NCBI GenBank assembly: GCA_018894105.1
Contig: CM032129.1
Span: forward strand, 17,424,968 to 17,488,967
Origin: Jacaranda mimosifolia
Lineage: Eukaryota; Streptophyta; Magnoliopsida; Lamiales; Bignoniaceae
DNA length: 64,000 nucleotides
Reading direction: 5' to 3'
The notes under the pieces: model-generated
What the model saw: the letters and a program-made list of their open reading frames with translations, nothing else
Database searches by the model: none
Told to the model about the DNA's origin: nothing
Shown: in pieces, positions 38,221-49,319 of the stretch
How positions within the stretch are numbered: the first letter of the stretch is position 1
Layout of the letters: every line of letters begins with the position of its first letter
Program-made: the position numbers and the translations under genes

Positions 38221-38225
38221 TGCAG

Positions 38226-38335
38226 GTTTATTTGGAAAGTTCCAAGAAATGACTTATACTGACAGTCACAATTATACAACGGAGTATTTGGAAAGCCAAC
38301 CATTCATAATTAAGGTCCCTCGTATTCTTGGATAA
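38226..38335 (+). pseudogene. Possible orphan exon, family not recognised
   Basis: After an acceptor-like CTCATGCAG a frame reads GLFGKFQEMTYTDSH and EYLESQPFIIKVPRILG, ending at a TAA. It is protein-like in composition. A second short open stretch follows at about 38580-38650 (TTTQIAVELIKLGDPIVI) before a GTACGTG donor. These may be exons of a decayed or captured host gene. No function is assigned. Confidence 0.25.
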
Positions 38336-39004
38336 GCTTATATAGTTTCCTTGCATTTGTCAGTATATATATATATATATATATATATTTATAGCTGAGA
38401 TTATCATTATATTATGTAAGAAAAAATATCTGATATGATGTTGCTTCTTCTGTTCATCCACTGAATTTTTTATTCTATTTGCCAGGTTGATGTTGTCCCC
38501 TTAGATGATATATATATATATATTGTCTCGGAGCCCGGATGTTATTGGAAATAATTAATGATCTTTGTGTTAATTGTTAAGAACTTGCATCACCACAACG
38601 CAAATTGCTGTGGAGCTGATAAAACTTGGAGATCCAATTGTCATACATTGATACTGAGAAAAAGGTACGTGAATTTCTTCTTTTATGGTTTCCCTCCCAA
38701 AAGTGTGTAGTTAACATTAATGCAAACTACAAAGCTTACTTTAGTATTTTTCTTCTGCTTCGAATTCCTGATGTGGCTTTTTCACGTGTGATCAATCCTT
38801 AGCTGTGAATGTGAATAATTTCTTGCACTTTCTAGTGCTGCGCCTTCCCTTGAATCTTAGTATAGTAATGGACTTTAAAGGATTGAGCCACTCAAGTGAG
38901 TAGCATATATTTTCACTAAAACAGTAGCTTAAGACCAACTTCAACTGATCGATATGTTCGCTTTCTTTTTCATCTTTAATTAAATTCAGTATAGATGTTT
39001 GAGT

Positions 39005-40045
39005 AAATAGCAGCACCCCCCCTCCAATATATAGGGTCATGTGTACTTTATCTCCTATCATTGCAAATGTGCTCGAATATCCTCTTCATTCCATTTTCTG
39101 GCAAAAAATACATTTAGTATGTTGTACTTTACCTCCTCAACTTCAACAAAATGTGTATCTAACAACTTAATTAATCATTCTAAAATCTCGTACTTTTATC
39201 ATTAAATTTTTATTTTTGTGGAATAAAGTGAAACATTTTAGAAAAAAATTTATCACACACTAGTCACTTGTCAATATATGGACAATTAAATCAATTTAAG
39301 CTATCATATAATTTTAAATTAGCTTTATTATTACATTTTACGTATTTTAGATTCATGAGATGATTAAAATTAATTTTATAATTATACCTTAATTGATTTT
39401 TATATCAATGTAACATTGTGCACATTTGTTAGCAAATGATATTTAAATATTTTTAATTTAAATAGAATAATAAATGAGAGAGAATATGTTGATACTAATA
39501 TCTACATTATTTGCTTCCAATATTTCCTATTAGCATCACCTATCTTATTCTTATGGAAATTAAAACCCTAACCCACTTACACTCTTAATTAAACAAATAA
39601 GCACAAATTTATAAGTACACCATAACAATCATTTCATAATGGAACCCTAAAAATAATTTTTAATTATTTTACACACATTTATTTAGGAAAATTTTAACCA
39701 TTAAGTTGGTTTATATATTTCAGACAACTCAAATTAACTGAATTGGTGATATATTGACAATTAATCAATATATGGTAACAATTTTTGACAAAATATTTGA
39801 CTTTATTCCACCAAAATAAGAATTTAATGCTAAGTATAAAATTTTAAAGTACTTCAGATGGCTAAATGTAATTTTTTTAAAAACATCAAGGAACAAAGCA
39901 CAACAATTTTAAAATATATCACTGGAAAGTTGGGGCATGGGGTGTTTGAACACATTTAGCAAAGGTTGGATAGTAGTTCTGCACACTTACAACGGTTAGG
40001 GGTCAAAGTACAAATGGCCCTACATATTGGTGGATGTCTGCTGTT
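39005..40045. mobile_element. Long foldback (inverted-repeat) element
   Basis: The two arms mirror each other over roughly 300 bases: 39005-39310 against the complement of 39720-40045. Matching blocks include CCAATATATAGGGTCATGTG (39027 onward) against CCAATATGTAGGGCCATTTG, and GTGGAATAAAGTGAAAC against GTGGAATAAAGTCAAAT. Only about 400 bases of AT-rich DNA separate the arms and there is no coding frame. Long arms of this kind are usual in non-autonomous Mutator-like or foldback elements. Confidence 0.7.
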
Positions 40046-40235
40046 TGCCCTAGATGTTTTTAACTTCGTTTTTGGTTTTAGTATTCTTGGTTATAGTTGT
40101 TTTTCACTTCTTTTGGTATTAGCAAGTGCTAGTACCATATTAGCCTCAATGCATCCTCAAAAATTATCAAAACTACTTTCGTGTCTACTGCTTTACAATA
40201 AAGAATAATGGATTCCAGGGTACTAAAATCTAAAC

Positions 40236-40500
40236 GGCTAAATACATTTTAACCCCCTGTAAAGTGGCTAATGGGTTGACAACCCCTCATAATTTTCTAA
40301 TTAGCATATCTTAAAACCTATTTCTTAAAACCTAACTCACTCGCCTCAATTGATTTAAATTATTTTTTGAATTTTGAAATGATTGAAAAACCCTCATTTA
40401 TTTACTAAGTTGTTAGGGGTTTGTGGTATGTAGAATGGACTAAATACATTTTACCCCGTATAAAGTATCTAATAGGCAGAAAACCCTTATAGTTTTCTAT
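40236..40500. repeat. Direct repeat of a CCCC-box, Mutator-TIR-like motif
   Basis: CTAAATACATTTTAACCCCC (about 40238) is followed after roughly 200 bases by CTAAATACATTTTACCCCG (about 40439). Downstream of each the text continues in parallel (AAAGT, CTAAT, AACCC, ATAATTTTCT or ATAGTTTTCT). They may be solo termini of Mutator-like elements. Confidence 0.5.
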
Positions 40501-41779
40501 GCCTCTCTCTGTCAACTCGAAAAACACAATGCTCAACCAAATTGAGCCCTAATCTTTTAATTATACCCAGTACTTCTAATTTCTTGTTCAACTTTTCGCA
40601 TTTAGTTGATTATTTATGATATATCAATTTTACATAGAAGCGAGTAAATAGAGCCCACATTTTTTTGTTTATTACTCAAAAGCGAACCCTGACTATAAAG
40701 TTTTCTAATAAAGCAAATCATGAAGAAGGTTTAGTAAAGTTATTGAAAATTTATTGAAGTTGCATTCGAGTTGTGAGGTAATGCATATTTTTAAAAAAAA
40801 AAATCTATATTCTAACAATTCTAATTTTCAATTTAAGATTTAGAAGTTCAATTTATGATGTTTCTATTTTCATATTCTGCTATGAATTTTAATTTTCAAC
40901 TGAAATTAGAGTTTAACGAAGTTGAAACATTTACTTCATCAAGCATGGCTATTAGTTGTATTTTCTATTTAGCAATAAAACATAACTTTATTGTTGGCTA
41001 TTTTAATCATCATCATGGATTCTGTGACACTAAAATCTGCAGCTTGAACGTGACATAAATTAATGTAGTTGAAAGTAAGATAAGCAGATTCGTGAGGGTC
41101 ATTTCCTTATCTTAAAGTACTGATTGTGGTAAATAAAGTTAACCAAATTACAGAGAATATCCACTTGATTAATTAATATATTAATTAACATATTACATCA
41201 TTCCAAAACATACTGAGCGTACTCCGTTTTATTTTGATTACCAAATAAACAATCAAGATCCCAATAGAAAATTTAATGAAAAAATTTATTATATAAATAT
41301 TTAGGCTATATAGTACTTATACATATATTATTAAATTAAAGAAATTCACATGCTATTAAAAAAATTCATGATCTAATTTTTAAAGAAATTTAATTATTAC
41401 CAAGCAGTAATTAAGCACAATTAATAAAATAACCACCAAAATATTCATACATACATATTACATGCATCGTACATCCGGATGTCCGGCAAGGCATTATTAA
41501 TTTACATTTCACAAGCTGCTTCCACTTCAAGTGAGTATACACACAACTCTTAAACTAACCCCATTCAAGTGAGTTTCCATCAAATGTTCGATATCACCAA
41601 TGAAGTGTTGTGCCGCAAGTGACGTTTAACGAGTAAGAATCCAATTATTGATTAATCCTTTTAGCTTGATTTATGATTTTGCATTTTGGAATCTGAAGCT
41701 CTGCTTCTGCCTGATTTTCTTTTCTTTTCCTTTTCTTTTTTTTTATATTCTATTTTTGCCATTAAAAACCATTTATGCA
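40501..41779. other. AT-rich non-coding DNA
   Basis: No gene, element end or regulatory motif that I can support. Confidence 0.4.
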
Positions 41780-43225
41780 ATATTAGAATAATTACAGTAC
41801 TGACCTCTACTATAATTTGGTATAAATACAGCTCGACCCCTTCAAATTTGAATAATTACATCCACTTCCTCTAAAATTATTTAGTGGCATCTAATAAATA
41901 GATCTAACTAATAGTTTAATTAATAGAATCTGCTGATATATTATAAAAGATGTATGAGAATTGGATTTTGCCCTTTAGTTGATTGACCATTGGAGTTTAT
42001 TATATTTTCAATCTAAATTACCCATATTACAATTAATGCATGTGCCATACATGTGAGGACCTATTTATAATTAAAAGAACTCTATAAGAGGGTTAGCATT
42101 ATAAATTTAATTAAATGGTAATGTTAAATGTATTTACTGAATTTATGAATTAGAAGTCTAATTTTATTATTTATTTTAATTAATTAATTAAATCTATTAA
42201 AAATTTAATTATACAAGTTAATCCAATTATTAGGTATGTATATACCTACATTAGGGTGTATTTTAAAATTATTTATATACACAACATTTGATATTTTCAA
42301 ATGTTTTAAAAGTGATTAACTAAAACAAACTTTCTATAAATTAATTTTTAAAAAATACAAGCTTATTATTTCTTACATAATTAGTATAATCTTAACAATT
42401 TTAAATTACTCATAATAAATTTATATATATATATATTTAATATTAATAAAATTTATAAGTACTAAATAATTTTTAATCAATTTTTTTTAAATACCTAATC
42501 ATTTTTAAATTAAGTCTTAAGAAAAATATAAACTTAAACTTATGATTCCTTAAATTAGTGTAATTTTAATCACAATTCTCATAATAAATTTAAATATCAA
42601 TATAATTTCATAAATATTATAATAAAATAAGTAATAATATAATTTCAATAATTTAGATGCATAATTAATTTTAATATAATTCTTTAAAAAAATACAAACT
42701 TATTATTTCTTAAACAAAGTGTAAGTTCAATCATTTTAAATTAAAAATTTATATATACTTAGATATTAATAAAATTTTATAAATATTAGAATGATTTTTT
42801 AATAAAATAATTAAAAATACAATTTTAACATGGTTGCCATGACCATGGTTGCCATCGATGGCAGCCGTATGGGCTGTCACGGTAGCCATGGTTGGTTGCC
42901 CAAATTGGCTAGATTTGGCCAGCAGCCGACCAATCCTCCCCCACGGCCAATGAACATATATATGTATATATACATATATATTTATAATTATACATATATA
43001 TATGTAGGTAATTGTATGTTATATCAGATATGTATGTATATATAAATATTTTTTATAGGGAGAAAGAAGAGAGGAACATTTTTGACTTTTTGTGATTTTT
43101 TTAGATTATTAAGGGTAATTTGACCATTCACTTTTCATTAGGATTTTTAAACGTTCATTGATAGTAGAGGAGGTGAATGCAATTTTTAAATTTCAAGGGA
43201 GATTTTTATAATTATCCCAATAATA
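41780..43225. mobile_element. Inverted-repeat element, Mutator-like ends
   Basis: The left end (about 41785-41900) contains CCCCTTCAAATTTGAATAAT then CATCCACTTCCTCT. The complement of the right end (about 43150-43220) contains TCCCTTGAAATTTAAAAATT then CATTCACCTCCTCT. The outer TAATTACA or TAATTATA and CCCTTGA blocks resemble the end at 29310, so it may be a non-autonomous relative of that element. A GC-rich core with CCATGGTTGCCAT-type palindromes lies at 42830-42950. There is no transposase. A target duplication could not be fixed. Confidence 0.6.
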
Positions 43226-43948
43226 TTCCACACGAGAGTAGGAGTAAAATATTATATGGCATTTATTGATTAAATGATATATATTTGTGTGTGTGTGTGT
43301 GTTATTGGACAAAGTATTAAGTCACTCTTTTTTTTTTTTTTTCAATATTACAATATTATTGACTAGTAAAAGAGTTAGCTATAATTTAACAGTATAAGAA
43401 AAGAAATGCACCATATAAATTCAGCCATTATGGGTGTTCGCTCAATGAGAATTCAAGCAAAAAAAATATGCCATTATGGTTATTTTGTATATGTAGTTCC
43501 TCAGATTCGATATTTTACTAATTGCTTTGCTATATGTTATTAATACCTTTGGCCAAGTCCTGCAACTTTCTGAATCAAAGTTTGGAACTTGACATGTTCA
43601 AATAAAAATACATATTGAAAAATAAACTCTTATCATCCGTCACATTTAAATACATATTCAAACTCTTTTCCGTTACTATTTAATTCCCAAATACTATTAC
43701 ATGGCATTTTTGCTGTCCTTTGAAGAATAGTTAGTGCTTGAAAATTCCCCTTGATATTTTGCCAGAAGCCAGAAAAGGCCTCATTCATAAAATTGACATG
43801 CATTTCCACTATCAAACTGAAAGTTATATCACCTGACAATAACATCCTGATAAACCCAATCGCAGAACTCAACTAAGATTTGTATATAACATTATGTCAT
43901 ACTGTAAAAGAAGCTGAGTAACTTTTACTACTAACTCTACAGGTGCAT
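43226..43948 (-). other. 3' UTR and downstream region of the GRAS gene
   Basis: This stretch lies directly after the GRAS stop codon on the minus strand. No other gene seen. A minus-strand AATAAA at about 43260-43265 is a possible distal poly(A) signal, but the true 3' end is not shown by sequence. A (GT)n run lies at about 43287-43302. Confidence 0.45.
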
Positions 43949-45685
43949 TCAGTGCCAAGCAGATGCTGAGATCAAATTCCTATCCTTCCATCCCAGCAGC
44001 ATGGCTCCTTCTTTCTCCACTAAGGTGTAATGGTCGGAGTAGCATCTCAACAACCCCCTAATCACTGAATTGACATAAGAACTCAAAGGACATTGTTGAA
44101 AACCTGCCATCATAAATCTCAATCTCCACTTGCCAAAGAGCTCATGACGTTCCACTCTCTCCTTCCCTTCACACGCTATCACGTTCACAATGTCCCTGGC
44201 TAGACAGTGTTGCTCCACGTTAATGCGTTCCTTCCTGTCCCTTGGCATCGTAACATCAATTGACTCGAACATGGCTGAGTAGTAGTCCAAGGCTTCTACG
44301 AATCGTGGGAGAAAAGGGGCCGTATTTGTGTTTGATTCTTGCTCCACAAGAGTGACCACCTTTGGAGAAAGTGATTTCACCATCCTCAGAAGTCCATCTC
44401 TGGGATTCGACACATCAACACTTTCATCAGGGGTGTGGTGGAGCTGCAGTGGGAAATTCACCGCTAGGACCTCACCGGGCCTAACGTCAAGCATCTCCCT
44501 GGTGATGTCCGGAGCAAAAACTGGAACAGCATGAAACTCAACAGGAATGTTGAATTTCTTTGAAATTGCTTCAAATCGTTTCCCTACTGCTGCTAGACCA
44601 TCTCCTCGAGCATATTTTGAAACTGGATCGTCAATCCCAGTTATGCGCACATGTGGAGCCCCGCTGGGTCTTGCTGCAAGTGCTTGTAACAGAGTCATCC
44701 ACTGCGTCCCCTGTGCAATCTGGAAATCTATGATGTGGATACGATCCTCATTTCTGCATGCTTCAGCAATGGCACCATTTGCAGCCATATAACCAAACTT
44801 CAGATAAGGACATATTTCATACAGAATGTGCATGTAGGACAGCAGATCCTTGCTATCTGGCTCATTGCACTTTAATGCCCGGTAAATGTTAGTACCAGAT
44901 GACTCTTTCCTTGCTATCAACCCTTCTACCATGTAAGCACCCAGACGCTGAATTGGCTCTCCACTAATAGACACAGCAGCACGTGCATGCTCTACTAGTT
45001 TTTCGAATTCATCTAATTTATTCTCAGAAAGAGCTCCAGCACATGCAATCAGCAGCTGTTTGAGATTATTAGGAGGAATACCCGGCAATGGAAAGTCCTG
45101 CATTGATCTGTGGCGTTTCTCAACATGAAGTGAGCTGCTTGAGCTTCCAGGCCTGGAATCACGAAGTAAGTCAGATTGATATGAATGAGACACCCGGGCT
45201 TCCTGGCTCCATGCTCTTGACCTCTGAGTAGGTGTTTGAGATTGCATATTTTTTGATGTTGTCCCTTCCACATCATCATCTGCAGCCATAAGAGCACTCT
45301 CCAACTCCTGCAAAGCATGCCTTATGCGCTGATTGTCATTTACATTTTGAAAAAATGAAGGCCCACCAGAATGAATTAGTAGACTATCTTGAAGGCAGAA
45401 GGGAGCGAATCCGGATTGCTGGAGGTAACTGTTGTAATCCAGTGAAGAATTAGAAGAAGGGGTGGCTTCAGAAAGATTATCCGTCGAACTATTTTGCTCC
45501 TGATTATCACTATATGTGGGGAAGGTCTCAGTATAAAAAGGGGTAGAGAAAGGCGAATGAGGTGAGTTTCTTAAATCGAATTTCAAGGATCCAAACAGCC
45601 TTGTAGGTATGGAGGAAGCAGCAGAATATGAAGAATAGGATAAGCCTGCACCAGTGACACTGTATCCAAAATAATGAGAGTCCAT
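43949..45685 (-). CDS. GRAS-domain transcription factor, PAT1/SCL clade
   Basis: An intact 578-residue protein from a single coding exon, the usual structure for GRAS genes. The N-terminus (residues 1-205) is Ser-rich and variable; the GRAS domain fills the rest. Visible blocks: first leucine-rich region (about 207-260, NLKQLLIACAGALSE), VHIID core IHIID (316-320) in IHIIDFQIAQGTQW, second leucine-rich region (about 365-430), PFYRE-type segment (about 460-477), an RVER motif (510-513) and a SAW region to the end, SASAWH. The text SGEPIQRLGAYMVEGL and VTLVEQESNTNTAPFLPRF is typical of the PAT1/SCL5/SCL13/SCL21 clade, whose members act in light (phytochrome A), gibberellin and stress signalling. 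Nuclear regulator by family knowledge. The ATG at 45683-45685 is the start; the upstream extension to 45733 begins with TTG and lacks an ATG. It has A at -3 and G at +4. Confidence 0.95.
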   Translation of the reverse strand: MDSHYFGYSVTGAGLSYSSYSAASSIPTRLFGSLKFDLRNSPHSPFSTPFYTETFPTYSDNQEQNSSTDNLSEATPSSNSSLDYNSYLQQSGFAPFCLQDSLLIHSGGPSFFQNVNDNQRIRHALQELESALMAADDDVEGTTSKNMQSQTPTQRSRAWSQEARVSHSYQSDLLRDSRPGSSSSSLHVEKRHRSMQDFPLPGIPPNNLKQLLIACAGALSENKLDEFEKLVEHARAAVSISGEPIQRLGAYMVEGLIARKESSGTNIYRALKCNEPDSKDLLSYMHILYEICPYLKFGYMAANGAIAEACRNEDRIHIIDFQIAQGTQWMTLLQALAARPSGAPHVRITGIDDPVSKYARGDGLAAVGKRFEAISKKFNIPVEFHAVPVFAPDITREMLDVRPGEVLAVNFPLQLHHTPDESVDVSNPRDGLLRMVKSLSPKVVTLVEQESNTNTAPFLPRFVEALDYYSAMFESIDVTMPRDRKERINVEQHCLARDIVNVIACEGKERVERHELFGKWRLRFMMAGFQQCPLSSYVNSVIRGLLRCYSDHYTLVEKEGAMLLGWKDRNLISASAWH

Positions 45686-45796
45686 CCTATATAACAAGCA
45701 TCCGCTGTCAAATGCACCGAGAATTTCCCACAAAGTTAAGGTGGTTCCAAGAGCGTTTATACGTCAATTTTGAGGGTATCTTAGAGATATGTCAAG
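45686..45796 (-). promoter_or_regulatory. 5' UTR second exon of the GRAS gene
   Basis: It runs from the acceptor TTTTGCAG (intron ends at 45797) to the start codon. It contains the minimal upstream ORF. Confidence 0.75.
45687..45701 (-). promoter_or_regulatory. Minimal upstream ORF ending one base before the GRAS start
   Basis: On the minus strand the leader reads ATG CTT GTT ATA TAG then G then the main ATG. The upstream ORF is four codons plus stop and terminates one nucleotide before the GRAS initiator. Its ATG context is weak (C at -3, C at +4) while the main ATG is strong, so leaky scanning is likely. The close spacing could also allow reinitiation. Confidence 0.7.
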
Positions 45797-46724
45797 CTGC
45801 AAAAGAGAGACAACAATGCGAACAGATGAATAAACTCTTCTGTCTGCATTAAGAAGGCAGAGAACAATCTGGAATTAAGGTTTAAGGTGACTTGACCAAA
45901 TCAGAAACTAAATTTCTCGAGTAAACCAACGTAAATTAATACTCCATAACAGATTTTTCCCACCCTTACGAGAAGGATTGATTGAATGGCCAATGGAGAC
46001 TTAGGCACATCACCAGCCCAAGATAATAAGGAACAGAAGAAGCTAGCATTTTTGACGAAAGAACTACTACATAGAAAACCATTTAAGTACTGGTCTTGTC
46101 ACTATGCAAGTTGTATGAAGCCATTCCAGCAAAACAGCAAACAGGAATAAAAGGCACATATTGAGACCAAAAATACAAAGAAATCCAAAGCTGATTCAAA
46201 AGTATCATCGGTTCTTACTTGAGAAAGCGGTGGAACAACTTTTAAACAACAGCAGTAAAAAGATGAGAAAATTATAAATTGCAAGAGTAGCAGTGATGGA
46301 CAGAGACAGACAAGCCGTCCAAGCAATTTAATCATATCAATTAACCAAAAGAAAACGTATTTCTTGGGTCATTGCAGAATTAAAAGAAACCTAAAAAGAT
46401 AAAGCGAAAAATCTGTACAATTATTACTATGAACTAAGTAGGCTGGTACAAAAAAATTTGAACTTTATCCTAAGATCAACCGCTTGACCATCCCAAGACC
46501 TCCTCATAATTTCCCTCCGAAAAAATCATAACCAAAGATCAATGAAACAAAGCAGGACAAGAAAACCTTCCTGCCTCTTGTAACTTAACTTTTTTCCATC
46601 AAAGCTTCCCGAAAGAAAGCCTGAATTCTGAGACTAACAAAACTAAAACACAATTGCAACATGGGGACATCTTAAGCGGGACCCAGAAATCACAAAATGG
46701 AACACATGTAGGAAAATGAAGTAC
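45797..46724 (-). other. 5' UTR intron of the GRAS gene
   Basis: 928 bases with a donor CCTCAG/GTACTT at 46724 and an acceptor CTCTTTTGCAG at 45797 (minus strand). It is T-rich in the transcribed sense, as plant introns are. A leader intron directly upstream of a single coding exon is common in PAT1-clade GRAS genes. Confidence 0.7.
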
Positions 46725-46840
46725 CTGAGGTTGTTCGCAGATTTTGGCAAGTCAAAATTCTGAGTCTCGGGTTATTGAATGAATGTGAATTTTTTGATAA
46801 TAGAAATCTTGATGTCTGAATAAGAAGAAGCTTTGTGCAC
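46725..46840 (-). promoter_or_regulatory. 5' UTR first exon of the GRAS gene
   Basis: This leader lies between the predicted start of transcription (about 30 bases after the TATA box) and the donor at 46724. It contains no ATG on the minus strand and is rich in CTTCTTCTT-type pyrimidines near the cap side. Confidence 0.55.
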
Positions 46841-46862
46841 TGACTCGAAAGAAGTGTGAGAA

Positions 46863-46872
46863 TTTATATATA
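46863..46872 (-). promoter_or_regulatory. TATA box of the GRAS gene
   Basis: The minus strand reads TATATATAAA, followed after about 30 bases by a pyrimidine-rich leader. It is well placed for the 5' UTR exon ending at 46725. Confidence 0.65.
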
Positions 46873-49314
46873 GCATTTAGGAAACCCCTGGGAGGGGATG
46901 ATGGGAGGAAACTCCTAATAGTTAACGGTGAGGGAAACAGTGGGCTGACTGGGAGCGTGCGAATTGTATTGAGGGGGTTGAATTGAGTTGACGGCGTTGG
47001 TGACGATTATGGCAACAAATGGTCTCCTCGCCGACCACACGCTCGACGCTGCCAAGAATGTTGTTGGCGGCTTCGGGCTCAACTTTTTGCTCTTGTGAGC
47101 TTATGAAGAATATGACGCGCTAACGTGAGCACGTGGCGAATAATCACTGTCGTTAGTGTCTTAGTGATATGAGAATCATGACCAACGGTACCGGATTGAT
47201 TCTGCTGAAAATATTCGCCTGATATATTTTTTGCAAGGAGAAAAAAACAAACTACTTTTATTTTTGTAATGACGAATTACCTTGGACAAATAAATATCAA
47301 TGTTCTAGATTGTATGTATATCACTCAAATTTTAACATTATATATATATATGTTGTTCGCTCCAAAATAAATTAAATAATAGGTCTAAAAATATTAAGGA
47401 GGTGTAAAAGTTTTGAGAATATTTGGCTATGTTTTATAGATGTTTTTGTTATATGTCATGAGGAAATAAATTTTGGTAGCAGGATTAGGGAATGTGATGG
47501 ATTTTTATTTATCCATTGAGGAATAATTAGAAAATATTTTGAAGAATGTTTATTGAGAGGGGTTAGTTTTTACTACTAATGTCAAATCGATTGCAATTTT
47601 GTCTAGTTAGTGAGGAAAAATTAGAATTAAATATTAAATTTAATATATGTATGTAAATAATAATAATTTAAAATATATATGTATGCAAATATGATGATTG
47701 CATATAATTTTAAAATATTATTGTAATGATTGGTTAAAAATATTGTTAGAGATGATGATTGAGAATTTTTTGGTAAAGTAATTCAAGAACTATAACTATA
47801 GATTTTTTTTTCGAACCTAGATGAGCTCGAGCATATCCGAACCTATACAGATTGAGGTTTTTTTGCTTACCTATGGCGAGTCGATCCCGAGCCTTCATTT
47901 ATTGCAACGAGCAGAGTTTGAGCTCAACTGTTTAAATTGAATTTGCGCCTGAGCTAAAGAGTTAATAAATGAGTCGACTAGAGCTTGCTAGATTCAAGTT
48001 CAACTTGAACCAGCTTGTTTACACCCCTAAGCACATATATAGCCAAACCATATTGCAAATATAACATGATATATTTTTTTTTATACGAAGTGAGATATTG
48101 TAATGTATTGAATTAAGTGCTAATTTTATATTATTTTTTCTCAAACTTAAGGTATAACTCTGTCAGACTCATAATTTCATAAGTTGATAAAATATGTAGC
48201 TCTCATTATAAACAGCACTCCTTATCAGTTGAATTTCAACATATTGTCCACTTACAGATATTTTTTGAAGTTGAAATTAAAGAAAATTGGACTTGATTTT
48301 TCCTCTTGGTCATGGCAGAAACCCTGCTACATGTTGGTGCTTATTCACGATAGTCTTCTTATTGCTGAAACTCCTGTTGATATATAATAATCACACAAAA
48401 AAAAAAGAAAAAAGAAAAAAAAGTAACTACCAAATAACTCCTGTTGATACGCCCAATTTTTGACCATTTCTCCACGACTCATCCTTTCCCGCCGGTCAAG
48501 TAAAATGGAATTAGAAACAAAGACGCGCTGCGAAGGAGGGAGAGCGAGCCAGCAAGGTGATGCAAGCCGAGCCGAGTGATGGAAGAGAAGTCATAGTCAC
48601 GCAATCGTTTACAGCGTGTAAGAAAATCGCGCGCGAATTGATAATGGAGAGGCGAGTTGTTGACACGTGTAGATTGAATAACCCTTCTTTGACCCGACGT
48701 GGGAACGCGGTACGTTCACGGTCTAAAGACTATAAACTCTAAACCACCGGCGCTCCAAGCACCACAGTCCAAACAAACCAATCAAAAGATTATAAATGCT
48801 GCTCATTATCTTAAATGAATTAAAATGTATAGGAACCCACTCCACTCTGAATAATTTATGTATACTCCACAAAGAGATGGATGAGAATATATTTAAATTA
48901 TCCATAACACATCAATTCCAATAGATAAAACGACGAAATACTGTAATTTTTGCTTCGGGTATGCCCAGATTTTGTGCCACATTTTATAAAATTTTTGAAA
49001 ATATGTCATAAAGTTTTAAAAAAAAATTGTTTTATCTATCAAAATTTCAATGACTTTTTCTTTTTAACTGAGAAAGTCACGTGCTCTGTAGTGTGCCCTC
49101 GCCGTTAACTCCAATTGCATAAAAGGGTCAATTATATTTTTTTCATAAAATATATTCTCACGCTTTACAAACTCAATAAATTTACTTTTAAAATTTAATC
49201 CTTTTCTCAATTTTTATTGTTTTTGGCAATATTGAATTTTGTTGTAAATGCTTAATGATTATAACTTATTACTCCTGGACCAGGCAATATGTTTTTCTTG
49301 GTTTTCTTTTTTTT
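46873..49314. other. GRAS upstream region and intergenic DNA
   Basis: The part next to the gene (46880-47160) is less AT-rich and is the likely promoter; it contains ACGTGG and CACGTGG cores near 47140. A hAT-like right end occurs at 48029. A second less AT-rich patch (48430-48760) contains ACACGTGT (G-box/ABRE type) and could be the promoter of a gene not visible here. No protein gene was recognised. Confidence 0.4.
47815..48029. mobile_element. hAT-like element remnant, right end only
   Basis: The right end reads CTTGTTTACACCCCTA, the same terminus as the elements at 52304 and 54248. The interior has GAGCTCGAGC and GTCGACTAGAGCTTG motifs. A left end and duplication were not found. Confidence 0.5.
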
Positions 49315-49319
49315 CTTAT

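Noticed and set aside
34289..43225. Right terminus of the Mutator-like element at 43190-43220
   Set aside because: The sequence resembles the complement of the left terminus at 29310, but it pairs better with its own left partner at 41780, so it was assigned to that shorter element.
44328..44792. Plus-strand open frames opposite the GRAS gene
   Set aside because: They lie wholly inside the conserved GRAS coding region in antisense, have no recognisable domain, and are explained as shadows.
45686..45733. N-terminal extension of the GRAS protein by 16 codons
   Set aside because: The extension begins with TTG and has no in-frame ATG; the ATG at 45685 has a strong context and gives the expected N-terminus.
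47010..47096. Short ATG frame in the GRAS promoter region
   Set aside because: Only 29 codons, ending in TGA, with no downstream coding continuation that I can support.
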